Positions 18,696 to 27,089 of a stretch of DNA of 64,000 bases are shown in pieces. The translations under genes and the position numbers were made by a program. The notes under the pieces were generated by a model that worked only from the letters and a program-made list of their open reading frames with translations, had not been told where the DNA came from and ran no database searches. Numbering within the stretch: position 1 is the first letter of the stretch; the number at the start of each line of letters is the position of its first letter. Source of the DNA: an uncultured Bacteroidales bacterium (GTDB taxonomy: Bacteria; Bacteroidota; Bacteroidia; Bacteroidales; FEN-979); NCBI GenBank assembly GCA_903875045.1, contig CAIQUS010000031.1, positions 1-64,000 of the forward strand, read 5' to 3'.

Positions 18696-19430
18696 TTACA
18701 ACAAAAAATTTAAATTTTCACTTTCATGAAATTCCTGGGCCTCCATTCCGAACCGGAACAGCCTCAATGGGCGGGTTCCTACCAGATTCATGGTGTCGCC
18801 GATAACTTTTAGCAGACAACCTTCGCGCAAACCTACAACCGTAACCTCACGGTTTACTGTCAGGAACTCCAAAATCCGTTGCTCACGGGTTTCACCGGCA
18901 TGGCCCTCAGGGTTGGCATCAAGGTAATGCGGGTTGATCTGAAACGGCACAAACTTGAGGCAGTTGAAGGAAGGCGGTTCACAAATTGGCATATCGTTGG
19001 TGGTTTTCATGGTCGGGCAGGCAACATTGGCACCGGCACTCCAGCCAACAAACGGGATCCCCCTGAAAACCTTTCGACGGATCGCCTCCATCACGCCAAG
19101 CTCCTGCAGCATCAATGTTAAGTGAAACGTGTTGCCTCCGCCGATCACAATGGATTCTGCTTCATTCACTGCGATTACCGGATTGGGTTCCCGATGAATG
19201 GAATGAAGGATAAATCCCATCTCTTTGAAAATTTTCTTTACGCGGTCTTCGTAAAGGTCGAACGATTTTTCTACACCGGAGGAAGTCAGGTTTACCCCGG
19301 CATAAGGAATAAACAGCACTTTTCTTACTCCGAACCCGGAAAGAAAGTCCTTGATATGTGTGCGTGGCCAGGCAAGATATTCCTCTCCTGCGTTGGTTGA
19401 ATTGCTAATCAATAAAAGATTTCGGATCAT
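18696..19430 (-). CDS. pepE: Dipeptidase E (peptidase S51)
   Basis: The protein has 244 residues, close to the family norm of about 230. Family hallmarks are IVIGGGNTFHL (around residues 95-104), the nucleophile elbow PFVGWSAGANVACPT with Ser131, and the FQINPHYLDANPEGHAGETREQRI segment that supplies the catalytic His. PepE is a cytoplasmic serine hydrolase that cleaves Asp-X dipeptides. It is divergent from the MFS transporter at 19507 and shares a 76-bp upstream region with it. It is not obviously part of starch use. Confidence 0.93.
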   Translation of the reverse strand: MIRNLLLISNSTNAGEEYLAWPRTHIKDFLSGFGVRKVLFIPYAGVNLTSSGVEKSFDLYEDRVKKIFKEMGFILHSIHREPNPVIAVNEAESIVIGGGNTFHLTLMLQELGVMEAIRRKVFRGIPFVGWSAGANVACPTMKTTNDMPICEPPSFNCLKFVPFQINPHYLDANPEGHAGETREQRILEFLTVNREVTVVGLREGCLLKVIGDTMNLVGTRPLRLFRFGMEAQEFHESENLNFLL

Positions 19431-19461
19431 ACATAAAATTTAGGCCATAAAAATAAGATAA

Positions 19462-19505
19462 AGTTCTTATTTTTGAACACTGAAACTGATAAAATTATAA
19501 GAACT
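19462..19505 (+). promoter_or_regulatory. Promoter region of the starch operon with a 9-bp inverted repeat
   Basis: TATTTTTG at 19468-19475 is an exact -7 consensus, 31 bp before the ATG at 19507. AGTTCTTAT at 19462-19470 overlaps it, and its exact reverse complement ATAAGAACT lies at 19497-19505, just before the start codon. The arms could be an operator pair or a leader structure. Confidence 0.5.
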
Positions 19506-19506
19506 G

Positions 19507-20829
19507 ATGAAGAAAAAAACTGCATTGAACTTTTGGCAAATCTGGAACATGAGTTTTGGGTTTTTGGGAATCCAGTTTGGCTGGGGACTCCAGATGGCCA
19601 ATATGAGCGCAATATATTCTTATCTTGGTGCCAAGCCAAGTCAGATTGCGCTTCTCTGGCTTGCAGCACCGGTTACCGGAGTCATCATTCAACCACTTAT
19701 CGGGCAGGCAAGTGATCGCACTTGGACAAGACTGGGTCGCCGCAGACCATACATCCTTGTGGGAGCCATACTGGCATCCATCGCCTTGATATTCATGCCC
19801 AATTCTCCAACTTTTTGGGTTGCAGCAGGGCTGCTTTGGGTACTTGACGGAACCATCAATGCCAGTATGCAACCTTTTCGTGCGATGGTAGCCGACAATC
19901 TGCCGGAGGAACAAAGTTCAAAGGGGTTTGCCATACAATCACTATTTATAGGTCTCGGAGGAACAATCGCTTCTGCACTTCCCTGGATGATGACGAACTG
20001 GTTTGGTATTGCCCAGGATACTGCGGGTCAGGGTCATATTCCCACCTCTGTCACTTTATCGTTTTATATTGGCGCTGTCGCTTTTATTGGCGCAGTTCTG
20101 TGGACGGTTTTTACCACCAAAGAAATTCCGCCTGATGAGAAAGAACTTGCCTTGATCCGTGCCCAAAAATTCGACTGGACCCTCGGAATGGGAGAGATTA
20201 TCAAACTTTTCGGCCATTTGCCCAAACGAATGTGGGAACTGGGACTCGTCCAATTCTTCACCTGGGTTGGAATGTTCTGTTTATGGGTCTATTTTTCACC
20301 GACAATTTCAGGCAATGTGTTTCATGCACTCGAAGGAACTGTGGAAATGGAATCTTCCGGTTCCTGGGCAGGTTTCTGTTTTGCCATGTACAACGCAGTC
20401 TGCTTTTTGTTTTCGTTCGTCCTCATGCGGGTTACAAAATTTGCCAGCCCGAAAATGATCCACGCACTTTGCCTTGCAGTTGGTGCCGTTGGGCTGCTCA
20501 GTATTCCCTTGATGACGGATAAATATGGATTGCTCTTTTCCATGGCCTGCATCGGTGTCGCATGGTCAAGTATTCTTTCCATGCCGTATGCCATGCTAAC
20601 CCCCGCTTTACCTACTGATAAACTGGGAGTTATGATGGGAATCTTCAATCTGTTCATCGTCGCACCACAAGTTATTGCTTCAAGTCTTCTTGGGTATTTT
20701 ATCGGGTTTTTCTTTGAAGGTAATCCCGTAAGCGCGATGTTTATCGGAGGAATTTCCTTTGCCATTGCAGCAGTAACAACACTGCTTGTTGTAACCTACA
20801 AAAATAACAGCAAGGTCATATCTGTTTGA
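19507..20829 (+). CDS. MFS transporter, SLC45/GPH-like (probable maltose/maltodextrin carrier)
   Basis: The protein has 440 residues and twelve predicted transmembrane helices. The loop after TM2 contains PLIGQASDRTWTRLGRRRPY, the GRRRP signature of the SLC45 / glycoside-pentoside-hexuronide-type sugar carriers. FWQIWNMSFGFLGIQFGW at the N-terminus is also typical of the Bacteroidota subgroup annotated as SLC45 family. These carriers import di- or oligosaccharides across the inner membrane, probably by proton symport. It is the first gene of a seven-gene + strand run (19507-30847) with MalQ and several GH13 enzymes, which supports maltose or maltodextrin as substrate. A second carrier of the same class is at 24319. 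Confidence 0.88.
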   Translation: MKKKTALNFWQIWNMSFGFLGIQFGWGLQMANMSAIYSYLGAKPSQIALLWLAAPVTGVIIQPLIGQASDRTWTRLGRRRPYILVGAILASIALIFMPNSPTFWVAAGLLWVLDGTINASMQPFRAMVADNLPEEQSSKGFAIQSLFIGLGGTIASALPWMMTNWFGIAQDTAGQGHIPTSVTLSFYIGAVAFIGAVLWTVFTTKEIPPDEKELALIRAQKFDWTLGMGEIIKLFGHLPKRMWELGLVQFFTWVGMFCLWVYFSPTISGNVFHALEGTVEMESSGSWAGFCFAMYNAVCFLFSFVLMRVTKFASPKMIHALCLAVGAVGLLSIPLMTDKYGLLFSMACIGVAWSSILSMPYAMLTPALPTDKLGVMMGIFNLFIVAPQVIASSLLGYFIGFFFEGNPVSAMFIGGISFAIAAVTTLLVVTYKNNSKVISV

Positions 20830-20910
20830 TCAGCTTCATGCTGCCCTATCACCAGTATTTATAAAATTCAGCGTATTTAATCCTAATAGTAATTTAATTC
20901 TCTACCTAAA

Positions 20911-22416
20911 ATGATGAATGAACGCACATCCGGGATATTACTGCATCCAACTTCATTACCCGGTAAATATGGAATCGGAACGCTTGGAAAGGCAACTTTT
21001 GAGTTTATCGATTGGCTGGTAAAAGCCAGACAGCAATATTGGCAAATCCTGCCATTGGGACCAACCGGTTATGCCGATTCACCCTATCAATGCTTTTCGG
21101 CGCATGCCGGTAACCCCAATCTCATCGATCTGGATATCCTTGTGAAAAACCGGCTCCTCCATGTTGATGACCTGGCAGATTATCCTCATTTTTCAAATAA
21201 TTCTGTTGATTTTGAGGCGGTTCAACAAACCAGGCTGCCTTTACTGAGAAAGGCTTATCATGCTTTCTCCCTGTTTGCTGACAACCTTGAAAAAATGGCT
21301 TACCGCAATTTTTTGAAGGACCAGTCCAAATGGATCAACGATTACGGTCTGTTCAGGGCCATCAAGGCCAACCGTGATCAAAAACCCTGGTATTTATGGG
21401 AAAATCCCTTGAAGATGAGGGAGCCGGAAGCCATCAAGGCTATTCAAACACTCCTTCATGAAGAGATCGATTTTCATAAATTTTTGCAGTTCCTGTTTTT
21501 CAGGCAATGGAATGCCGTTAAAGAATATGCGCATAGCCATAAAGTGAAAATCATCGGGGATATACCCTTATATGTTGCCCTCGACAGTGCAGATGCCTGG
21601 TCGAATCCCGAGATTTTCGAATTTGACAACGACCTTAATCCAATCCGTGTAGGCGGCGTTCCACCCGATTATTTCAGCACAACCGGCCAGCTGTGGGGTA
21701 ATCCCTTGTTCCGTTGGGATGTATTAAAGGAGACAGGTTACCGTTGGTGGATCGACCGTCTTCGGACCAGTCTCTTTTTATATGATGTCATTCGGATCGA
21801 CCATTTCCGCGGATTTGCAGCTTATTGGGCAGTGCCCTACCATGAAAAAACCGCGATCAACGGTGCATGGATCCCATGCCCGGGCAAAGAATTCTTTGAT
21901 GCACTCAGGGTTGAATTCGGCGATCTGCCTATTATTGCCGAGGATCTCGGGGTAATCACACCGGATGTGGAAGAACTTCGTGACGGGTATGGACTTCCCG
22001 GGATGAAAATCCTGCAGTTCGCCTTCGATTCCTCGGAGGCCAACGACTATATACCGCACAATTATGTTAAAAATTGTATTGTCTATACCGGAACCCATGA
22101 CAACGATACTGTAGTGGGCTGGTTTAACTGCGCCTCTCAAGACGATCGCAGATATGTACTTGATTACCTGAACACAGGTGAACACGACATCCATTGGTCG
22201 TTTGTTCGGCTTGCGTGGTCGTCGGTGGCTAATACAGCCATTGTTCCGATGCAGGATCTGCTCGGGCTTGATACTTCCGCACGTATGAATTTACCGGGAA
22301 CAACGCAAAACAATTGGCAATGGAGGGCGCAGGCAGGTGATTTCACCCCCGAACTTGCAGGAAAATTAGCACATCTGACTATGCTTTATGGAAGGACAAT
22401 GAAATCAAAAAAATAA
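20911..22416 (+). CDS. malQ: 4-alpha-glucanotransferase (GH77 amylomaltase)
   Basis: The protein has 501 residues, normal for the short bacterial GH77 type. The N-terminal signature is GILLHPTSLPGKYGIGTLG, followed by QILPLGPTGYADSPYQ. Catalytic residues are the nucleophile D297 in RIDHFRGFAAYW, acid/base E344 in IIAEDLGVITPDV and D397 in GTHDNDTVVGW. The enzyme shuffles alpha-1,4-glucan segments between maltodextrins and releases glucose in the cytoplasm. It starts with two consecutive ATG codons (20911 or 20914). It lies between a sugar carrier and a SusA-like enzyme, with only 4 bp to the next gene. No signal peptide is seen, in line with a cytoplasmic role. Confidence 0.96.
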   Translation: MMNERTSGILLHPTSLPGKYGIGTLGKATFEFIDWLVKARQQYWQILPLGPTGYADSPYQCFSAHAGNPNLIDLDILVKNRLLHVDDLADYPHFSNNSVDFEAVQQTRLPLLRKAYHAFSLFADNLEKMAYRNFLKDQSKWINDYGLFRAIKANRDQKPWYLWENPLKMREPEAIKAIQTLLHEEIDFHKFLQFLFFRQWNAVKEYAHSHKVKIIGDIPLYVALDSADAWSNPEIFEFDNDLNPIRVGGVPPDYFSTTGQLWGNPLFRWDVLKETGYRWWIDRLRTSLFLYDVIRIDHFRGFAAYWAVPYHEKTAINGAWIPCPGKEFFDALRVEFGDLPIIAEDLGVITPDVEELRDGYGLPGMKILQFAFDSSEANDYIPHNYVKNCIVYTGTHDNDTVVGWFNCASQDDRRYVLDYLNTGEHDIHWSFVRLAWSSVANTAIVPMQDLLGLDTSARMNLPGTTQNNWQWRAQAGDFTPELAGKLAHLTMLYGRTMKSKK

Positions 22417-22420
22417 TTTT

Positions 22421-24268
22421 ATGCACCGACTGACGCTTTACATTTTATTGCTCTGCCCTCTTATTAATTTTTCACAGGAAATCACCCTCGACCGGGTTGA
22501 ACCGCCATTCTGGTGGACAGGATTCAAAAATCCTGATTTGCAATTGCTTGTTTACGGAAAAAATATTGCATTAACAACGGTATCAGTTAGTTATCCGGGT
22601 TTCGTCCTGAAAAAAGTGAACAAAGTTGAAAACCCCAATTACCTTTTTCTGGATCTGACAATCAGCCATAACGCAAAACCGGGTATTGCAACCATTCTGT
22701 TTAAAATAAAAGATAAAGAAACCGCAAAATATCTTTATGAATTGAACCCCCGCAAAAAAGGATCGGCCCAACGGAAAAGCTTCACTTCCCATGATATCAT
22801 ATACCTGCTGATGCCCGACCGGTTTTCAAATGGGGATGCGGCCAACGACTTAGCCACTTTCATGGCCGAGCAGGTTAACCGCTCAAATCAGGATGGTCGC
22901 CATGGTGGCGACATTAAAGGCATCATGAACCATCTTGATTATTTTCAGGATCTGGGCGTAACCACTTTATGGATCAATCCCCTGCTTGAAAATAATATTG
23001 CCAAATATTCCTACCATGGATATTCCACCACCGATTATTACAAGATCGATCCCAGGTTCGGCACCAACGAAGACTATGTAAAGCTGAGTGAGTCCCTTCA
23101 TCAGCGGGGCATGAAACTCATTAAAGACATGATCTTCAACCACTGCGGCATCGGTAATTGGTGGATGAAGGATTTACCATCAAGCGACTGGGTTAACCAG
23201 TGGCCGGAATTTACACGCACCAATTATCGTGCAGGCACTTTTACAGATCCTTATGCTTCACAGTCAGACAGCAACATGTTTGTGCGCGGATGGTTTGACA
23301 TCACCATGCCCGACCTGAACCAGGCCAATCCTTATGTTAAAAATTATCTCATCCAGAACAGCATCTGGTGGGTTGAATATGCCGGACTGGATGGCATCAG
23401 ACAGGATACCCACCCATATCCGTTCAAGGAAATGATGGCTGAGTGGGGAAAACGACTGCAAACAGAATATCCCGACTTCAATGTGGTTGGAGAATGCTGG
23501 CTGAATTATCCGGCATCGGTAGCTTACTGGCAAAAAGGTTCGAAAAATAAAGACGGATATGATTCCTGGCTACCTACCGTTTTTGACTTTCCATTGTATG
23601 ATGCACTTAACAAAGCCTTCAGCGAACCTGAAGGGTGGAATACAGGCATCGTGAGGCTTTATGAAATCCTTGCCCAGGATTTTTCTTATCCCGACCCGAA
23701 TAACATCGTGGTGTTTGCCGATAATCATGATGTGAACCGCTACCTCGATTCACAAAAAGATGATGTTTGGAAACTTAAAATGGCTATGGCATATATTCTT
23801 ACAACCAGAGGTATTCCCGAAATCTATTACGGAACTGAAATTCTGATGACATCAGGCCCCGACAAATCGGGAGACGGCAGCAAGCGTAAAGATTTTCCGG
23901 GCGGCTGGGCAGGCGATTCACGGAATGCATTCACTGCACAGGGACGAACAGAAGCGGAAAATGACATGTACAATTATCTGAGTAAACTTATTCACTGGCG
24001 GAATGCAAATGAGGTGGTTCATACCGGCAAATTCAGACATTTCATTCCGGCTGATGGTATTTATGTTTATTTCAGATACAACGATCAATCAACGGTTATG
24101 GTTGTGATGAACAACAATGAAGAGACAAAAACAATCGAAACCAAACGATACAACGAATTTCTGAAAAGGTTTAAATCAGGCACGGAAATCATCTCAGGAA
24201 ATTCGTTAAATGATCTGTCAAAACTGACTATCCCTGGAAAATCAACGCTGATCATCCAACTTAAATGA
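22421..24268 (+). CDS. Periplasmic neopullulanase/cyclomaltodextrinase, SusA-like GH13
   Basis: The protein has 615 residues and a signal peptide (MHRLTLYILLLCPLINFSQ). The N-terminal Ig-like domain (about residues 20-110: VEPPFWWTGFKNPDLQLLVYG) is characteristic of Bacteroidota SusA-type enzymes. The GH13 barrel contains IIYLLMPDRFSNGD, GYSTTDYYKIDPRFGT and IKDMIFNHCG. Catalytic residues are D329 in GIRQDTHPY, E358 in VGECWL and D437 in FADNHDVNR. SusA in Bacteroides is a periplasmic neopullulanase that cuts imported maltooligosaccharides to smaller sugars. Here it sits 4 bp after malQ in the starch operon. There is no lipobox, so a soluble periplasmic enzyme is expected. Confidence 0.92.
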   Translation: MHRLTLYILLLCPLINFSQEITLDRVEPPFWWTGFKNPDLQLLVYGKNIALTTVSVSYPGFVLKKVNKVENPNYLFLDLTISHNAKPGIATILFKIKDKETAKYLYELNPRKKGSAQRKSFTSHDIIYLLMPDRFSNGDAANDLATFMAEQVNRSNQDGRHGGDIKGIMNHLDYFQDLGVTTLWINPLLENNIAKYSYHGYSTTDYYKIDPRFGTNEDYVKLSESLHQRGMKLIKDMIFNHCGIGNWWMKDLPSSDWVNQWPEFTRTNYRAGTFTDPYASQSDSNMFVRGWFDITMPDLNQANPYVKNYLIQNSIWWVEYAGLDGIRQDTHPYPFKEMMAEWGKRLQTEYPDFNVVGECWLNYPASVAYWQKGSKNKDGYDSWLPTVFDFPLYDALNKAFSEPEGWNTGIVRLYEILAQDFSYPDPNNIVVFADNHDVNRYLDSQKDDVWKLKMAMAYILTTRGIPEIYYGTEILMTSGPDKSGDGSKRKDFPGGWAGDSRNAFTAQGRTEAENDMYNYLSKLIHWRNANEVVHTGKFRHFIPADGIYVYFRYNDQSTVMVVMNNNEETKTIETKRYNEFLKRFKSGTEIISGNSLNDLSKLTIPGKSTLIIQLK

Positions 24269-24278
24269 CCCCTTCACT

Positions 24279-24309
24279 AAATCGTAAATCGTAAATCGTA
24301 AATCGTAAT
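24279..24309. repeat. Heptanucleotide tandem array (TCGTAAA)4
   Basis: Four contiguous copies of TCGTAAA (the last TCGTAAT) fill most of the 50-bp gap between the SusA-like gene and the second transporter, inside an otherwise tight operon. Same unit and orientation as at 4347. Confidence 0.9.
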
Positions 24310-24318
24310 TCCCACTCT

Positions 24319-25614
24319 ATGTTAGCCATCCAAAAACGCCTCAGTAACATTTTTTACATCATCCTCGGCCTGCCAAGCACTGCCATGGGTTTTGCCCTGT
24401 CGATCCAGATTGCCGTATTAAGCTGGATTTTACGGACAAAGTACAACCTTGAAATTGACCAGATCGGTATTGTTTGGGCTGCCGGCCCCATTGCCGGTAT
24501 CCTGGGGCAACCCATCATCGGGTTGATCAGCGACAAAGCTTGGTTTTGGGGTGGACGACGTAAACCATTCATTATCATTGGCGGTATTTTGGCAGCCCTG
24601 ATGATTTTTGCACTGCCCAACATCGATAAAATCAGTAATTTTTTCGGCATTGCCAGCATCATGGCTGTTGCCGTTACGGTGGCACTCACACTCGACCTTT
24701 CCATCAACATCAGCTTCAACCCTACCCGTTCGATCATCGCGGATGTGACCCCCGATGGCCAGCCACGCACCAAAGGATATACCTGGATGCAATCCATCTC
24801 CAACCTTTTCGGAAGCGGGGCATACCTGATGGGCGCTTTGATCGGAAATTACTTCCTGATTTATGCCGGAGTGGTGATCGTGCTGATCTTCTCCATCGGT
24901 CCGCTTTTATTCATCGAAGAACCGCGTGAATTGGCCACCTCAGATAACAATGAGTCGTCAGGTGGGGCTGCTAAGAAAGGAAAAACCATCGATAAAACTG
25001 CTGCATCGCCAACACAATGGGGTGAACTGTTTAAACTCTACTTTGCCCATGGGTTTTCATGGCTGGGCATTCAAACCATGTTTGTTTACATGTTTGCCTT
25101 CCTGGAGCAAAAACTTCCTGCCATGCAGGACATGTCGGTGGCTGACCGTAATATGCGTCTCGGGCAGATGATCGGGTGGTCCTTCTTCATCCTCAATGCG
25201 GTTGGTGCGATCTGGCCAGCCTTTCTTCTGGAACCTTTGAGCAAACGGCTCGGGCGGGTGAGAACTCAATCACTCATGGTCGGAATCATGGCGCTGGGCT
25301 ATTTCGGTATTGTGATGCTGGCAACCAACACCTTTATGCTTTATACCATGATGTGCATCCTCACCTTCGGATGGGCGGCAGTTGTGAGCCTGCCATTCGC
25401 GATCATGTCAGAAAAAGTTGACAAAAGCAGGATGGGCTTTTTTATGGGAATTTTCAACCTGTCGGTGGTGTTGCCGCAACTTATTGCCAGTTCACTGGTA
25501 GGCACCATGATCAAAAATGCAAGCGACAAAGGGATTGTCTTCATCATCAGTGGAATTTCACTGGCTGTTTCTGCTGCACTCTGGCTGTTTGTCTCCGAAA
25601 AGAAAAAAGCCTGA
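24319..25614 (+). CDS. MFS transporter, SLC45/GPH-like (second copy in operon)
   Basis: The protein has 431 residues and twelve predicted transmembrane helices. It carries the same class signature as the carrier at 19507, here GLISDKAWFWGGRRKPFIII, and an N-terminus (LSNIFYIILGLPSTAMGFALSIQIAVLSWIL) of the same design. A hydrophilic central loop (about residues 200-235) is rich in Ser, Gly and Lys. It is a paralogue rather than a near-identical duplicate, so the two may differ in chain-length or sugar preference. It is the fourth gene of the starch operon, followed 10 bp later by the CBM48-esterase. Confidence 0.87.
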   Translation: MLAIQKRLSNIFYIILGLPSTAMGFALSIQIAVLSWILRTKYNLEIDQIGIVWAAGPIAGILGQPIIGLISDKAWFWGGRRKPFIIIGGILAALMIFALPNIDKISNFFGIASIMAVAVTVALTLDLSINISFNPTRSIIADVTPDGQPRTKGYTWMQSISNLFGSGAYLMGALIGNYFLIYAGVVIVLIFSIGPLLFIEEPRELATSDNNESSGGAAKKGKTIDKTAASPTQWGELFKLYFAHGFSWLGIQTMFVYMFAFLEQKLPAMQDMSVADRNMRLGQMIGWSFFILNAVGAIWPAFLLEPLSKRLGRVRTQSLMVGIMALGYFGIVMLATNTFMLYTMMCILTFGWAAVVSLPFAIMSEKVDKSRMGFFMGIFNLSVVLPQLIASSLVGTMIKNASDKGIVFIISGISLAVSAALWLFVSEKKKA

Positions 25615-25624
25615 AACTAATTGT

Positions 25625-27061
25625 ATGAAGGCGATTAAATTTTTCCTGCTTTGTATTTTTATAGCATCCGGTGGTTATCTGAAAGGCCAATCCTTTGCTC
25701 AATTCCTCGACCGGTTGAATTCATTGCCTGAAACCCAGCGGCAAGCTGTTGCCGACAGTTTTATGAATGCAGGCCATCCACTTCCGTTTACGGAGCAAGA
25801 CACCCTTGTGCATTTCGTGTACAATTCGTCTGCCCAATCGGTGGCAATGGCCGGTGATGCGACAGGCTGGAACCCAAATAAAATTTTCACCAACATCACA
25901 GGATCGAACTTCTGGTATTATTCCACCGTGTATGAAACGGATGCGCGGCTCGATTATAAGCTCGTCATCAATGGTTCCAATTGGATACTCGATCCAAAAA
26001 ATCCGAATACCTGCGCCGGAGGCTTCGGCCCCAATTCAGAACTGCGGATGCCAGGTTACGTGGTTCCTCCGGAGATCAGCTTTTACAGTCCCATTCCGCA
26101 TGGCACGCTCAGAGATACCACCTTTCACAGCAACATTCTGGGCAACAACCGCCAGGTGCGCATTTATCTTCCGCCCGGATATCCGTCAGGTAGTCAGGCC
26201 TATCCCGTTATTTTGTTTCATGATGGTTTGGATTACATCAATCTTTGCAATGCAAACAACATTTTAGACTATCTGATTTCCAAAAACCTCATGGTTCCGG
26301 TTATTGGGGTATTTGTGCCCGCGGTGGACCGTTCCGCTGAGTATGCAGGCAGTAAAATCGACAAGTTTACCGAATTCATCACCAGTGAGTTGATGCCTGT
26401 TATTGATGCAAAATACAAAACGAGCAAAGACCCTTCAAAACGAGCCATGGCCGGGGCCTCCGACGGGGGCAACATCTCGCTTTATATCGGCATGAAACAC
26501 CCGGAGATGTTTGGAAAAATTGCGGCACAATCCAGTGACGTCATTCCCGTCATCAGTGAAACCTTTGCCAACGGTCCAATGCTCAACCTGAAATTATACA
26601 TTGATATCGGCACGTACGACATTGGCATTTTGATTCCCATGGTACATGGTTTACGGGATATTCTGCAGTCAAAGGGTTATGATTACCAGTACCAGGAATG
26701 GCACGAGGGTCACAGCTGGGGCAACTGGCGGGGGCATCTGCGGTTACCGCTGTTGCAATTTTTCCCATGGTCGAGCGGGTTGAATGAAAACCGTCCGGAT
26801 GACAACCCCCATTTGATGCCAAACCGGCCAAACCCTTTCGAGGACCACACGCTGATTCCTTTTTCTGCGCCGGTCGGTTCAAAAATAGAACTCATGCTTT
26901 ATGACCTGTCGGGCAGAAAAGTTGAAACCATCTTTTGTGGTTCAGTATCTGCCAAAGACAATTCGATTGAATATTATCACAGACAGCCGTCCGGTCAATT
27001 TATCTTAACTCTGAAAGAAGATGATACGATCCGGGACAGCATGCTTATTCAGGCTTTATGA
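25625..27061 (+). CDS. T9SS-sorted esterase with N-terminal CBM48-like domain (CE1-type)
   Basis: The protein has 478 residues from the ATG at 25625, which is followed by a signal peptide (KAIKFFLLCIFIASGGYLKGQ); longer in-frame starts would overlap the transporter gene. Residues 65-150 form a CBM48-like module (VAMAGDATGWNPNKIF and LDYKLVINGSNWILDPKNP). The alpha/beta-hydrolase domain (about 165-385) has YPVILFHDGLDY, nucleophile S279 in AGASDGGNIS, and EGHSWGNW supplying the His. It resembles enterochelin-esterase-like/CE1 enzymes. The C-terminus (RPNPFEDHTLIPFSAP then LYDLSGRKVETI) is a type A sorting domain, so T9SS export is expected. An ester-cleaving enzyme acting on a glucan-bound substrate is inferred from the CBM48 and the operon; the real substrate is unknown. 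Confidence 0.82.
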   Translation: MKAIKFFLLCIFIASGGYLKGQSFAQFLDRLNSLPETQRQAVADSFMNAGHPLPFTEQDTLVHFVYNSSAQSVAMAGDATGWNPNKIFTNITGSNFWYYSTVYETDARLDYKLVINGSNWILDPKNPNTCAGGFGPNSELRMPGYVVPPEISFYSPIPHGTLRDTTFHSNILGNNRQVRIYLPPGYPSGSQAYPVILFHDGLDYINLCNANNILDYLISKNLMVPVIGVFVPAVDRSAEYAGSKIDKFTEFITSELMPVIDAKYKTSKDPSKRAMAGASDGGNISLYIGMKHPEMFGKIAAQSSDVIPVISETFANGPMLNLKLYIDIGTYDIGILIPMVHGLRDILQSKGYDYQYQEWHEGHSWGNWRGHLRLPLLQFFPWSSGLNENRPDDNPHLMPNRPNPFEDHTLIPFSAPVGSKIELMLYDLSGRKVETIFCGSVSAKDNSIEYYHRQPSGQFILTLKEDDTIRDSMLIQAL

Positions 27062-27089
27062 CCTTAAAAGCAAAAAAAATCAAAAAAAA

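Noticed and set aside
25517-27061. Longer esterase starting inside the transporter gene
   Set aside because: It would overlap the transporter by about 100 bp and bury the signal peptide; the ATG at 25625 is directly followed by a good signal peptide.
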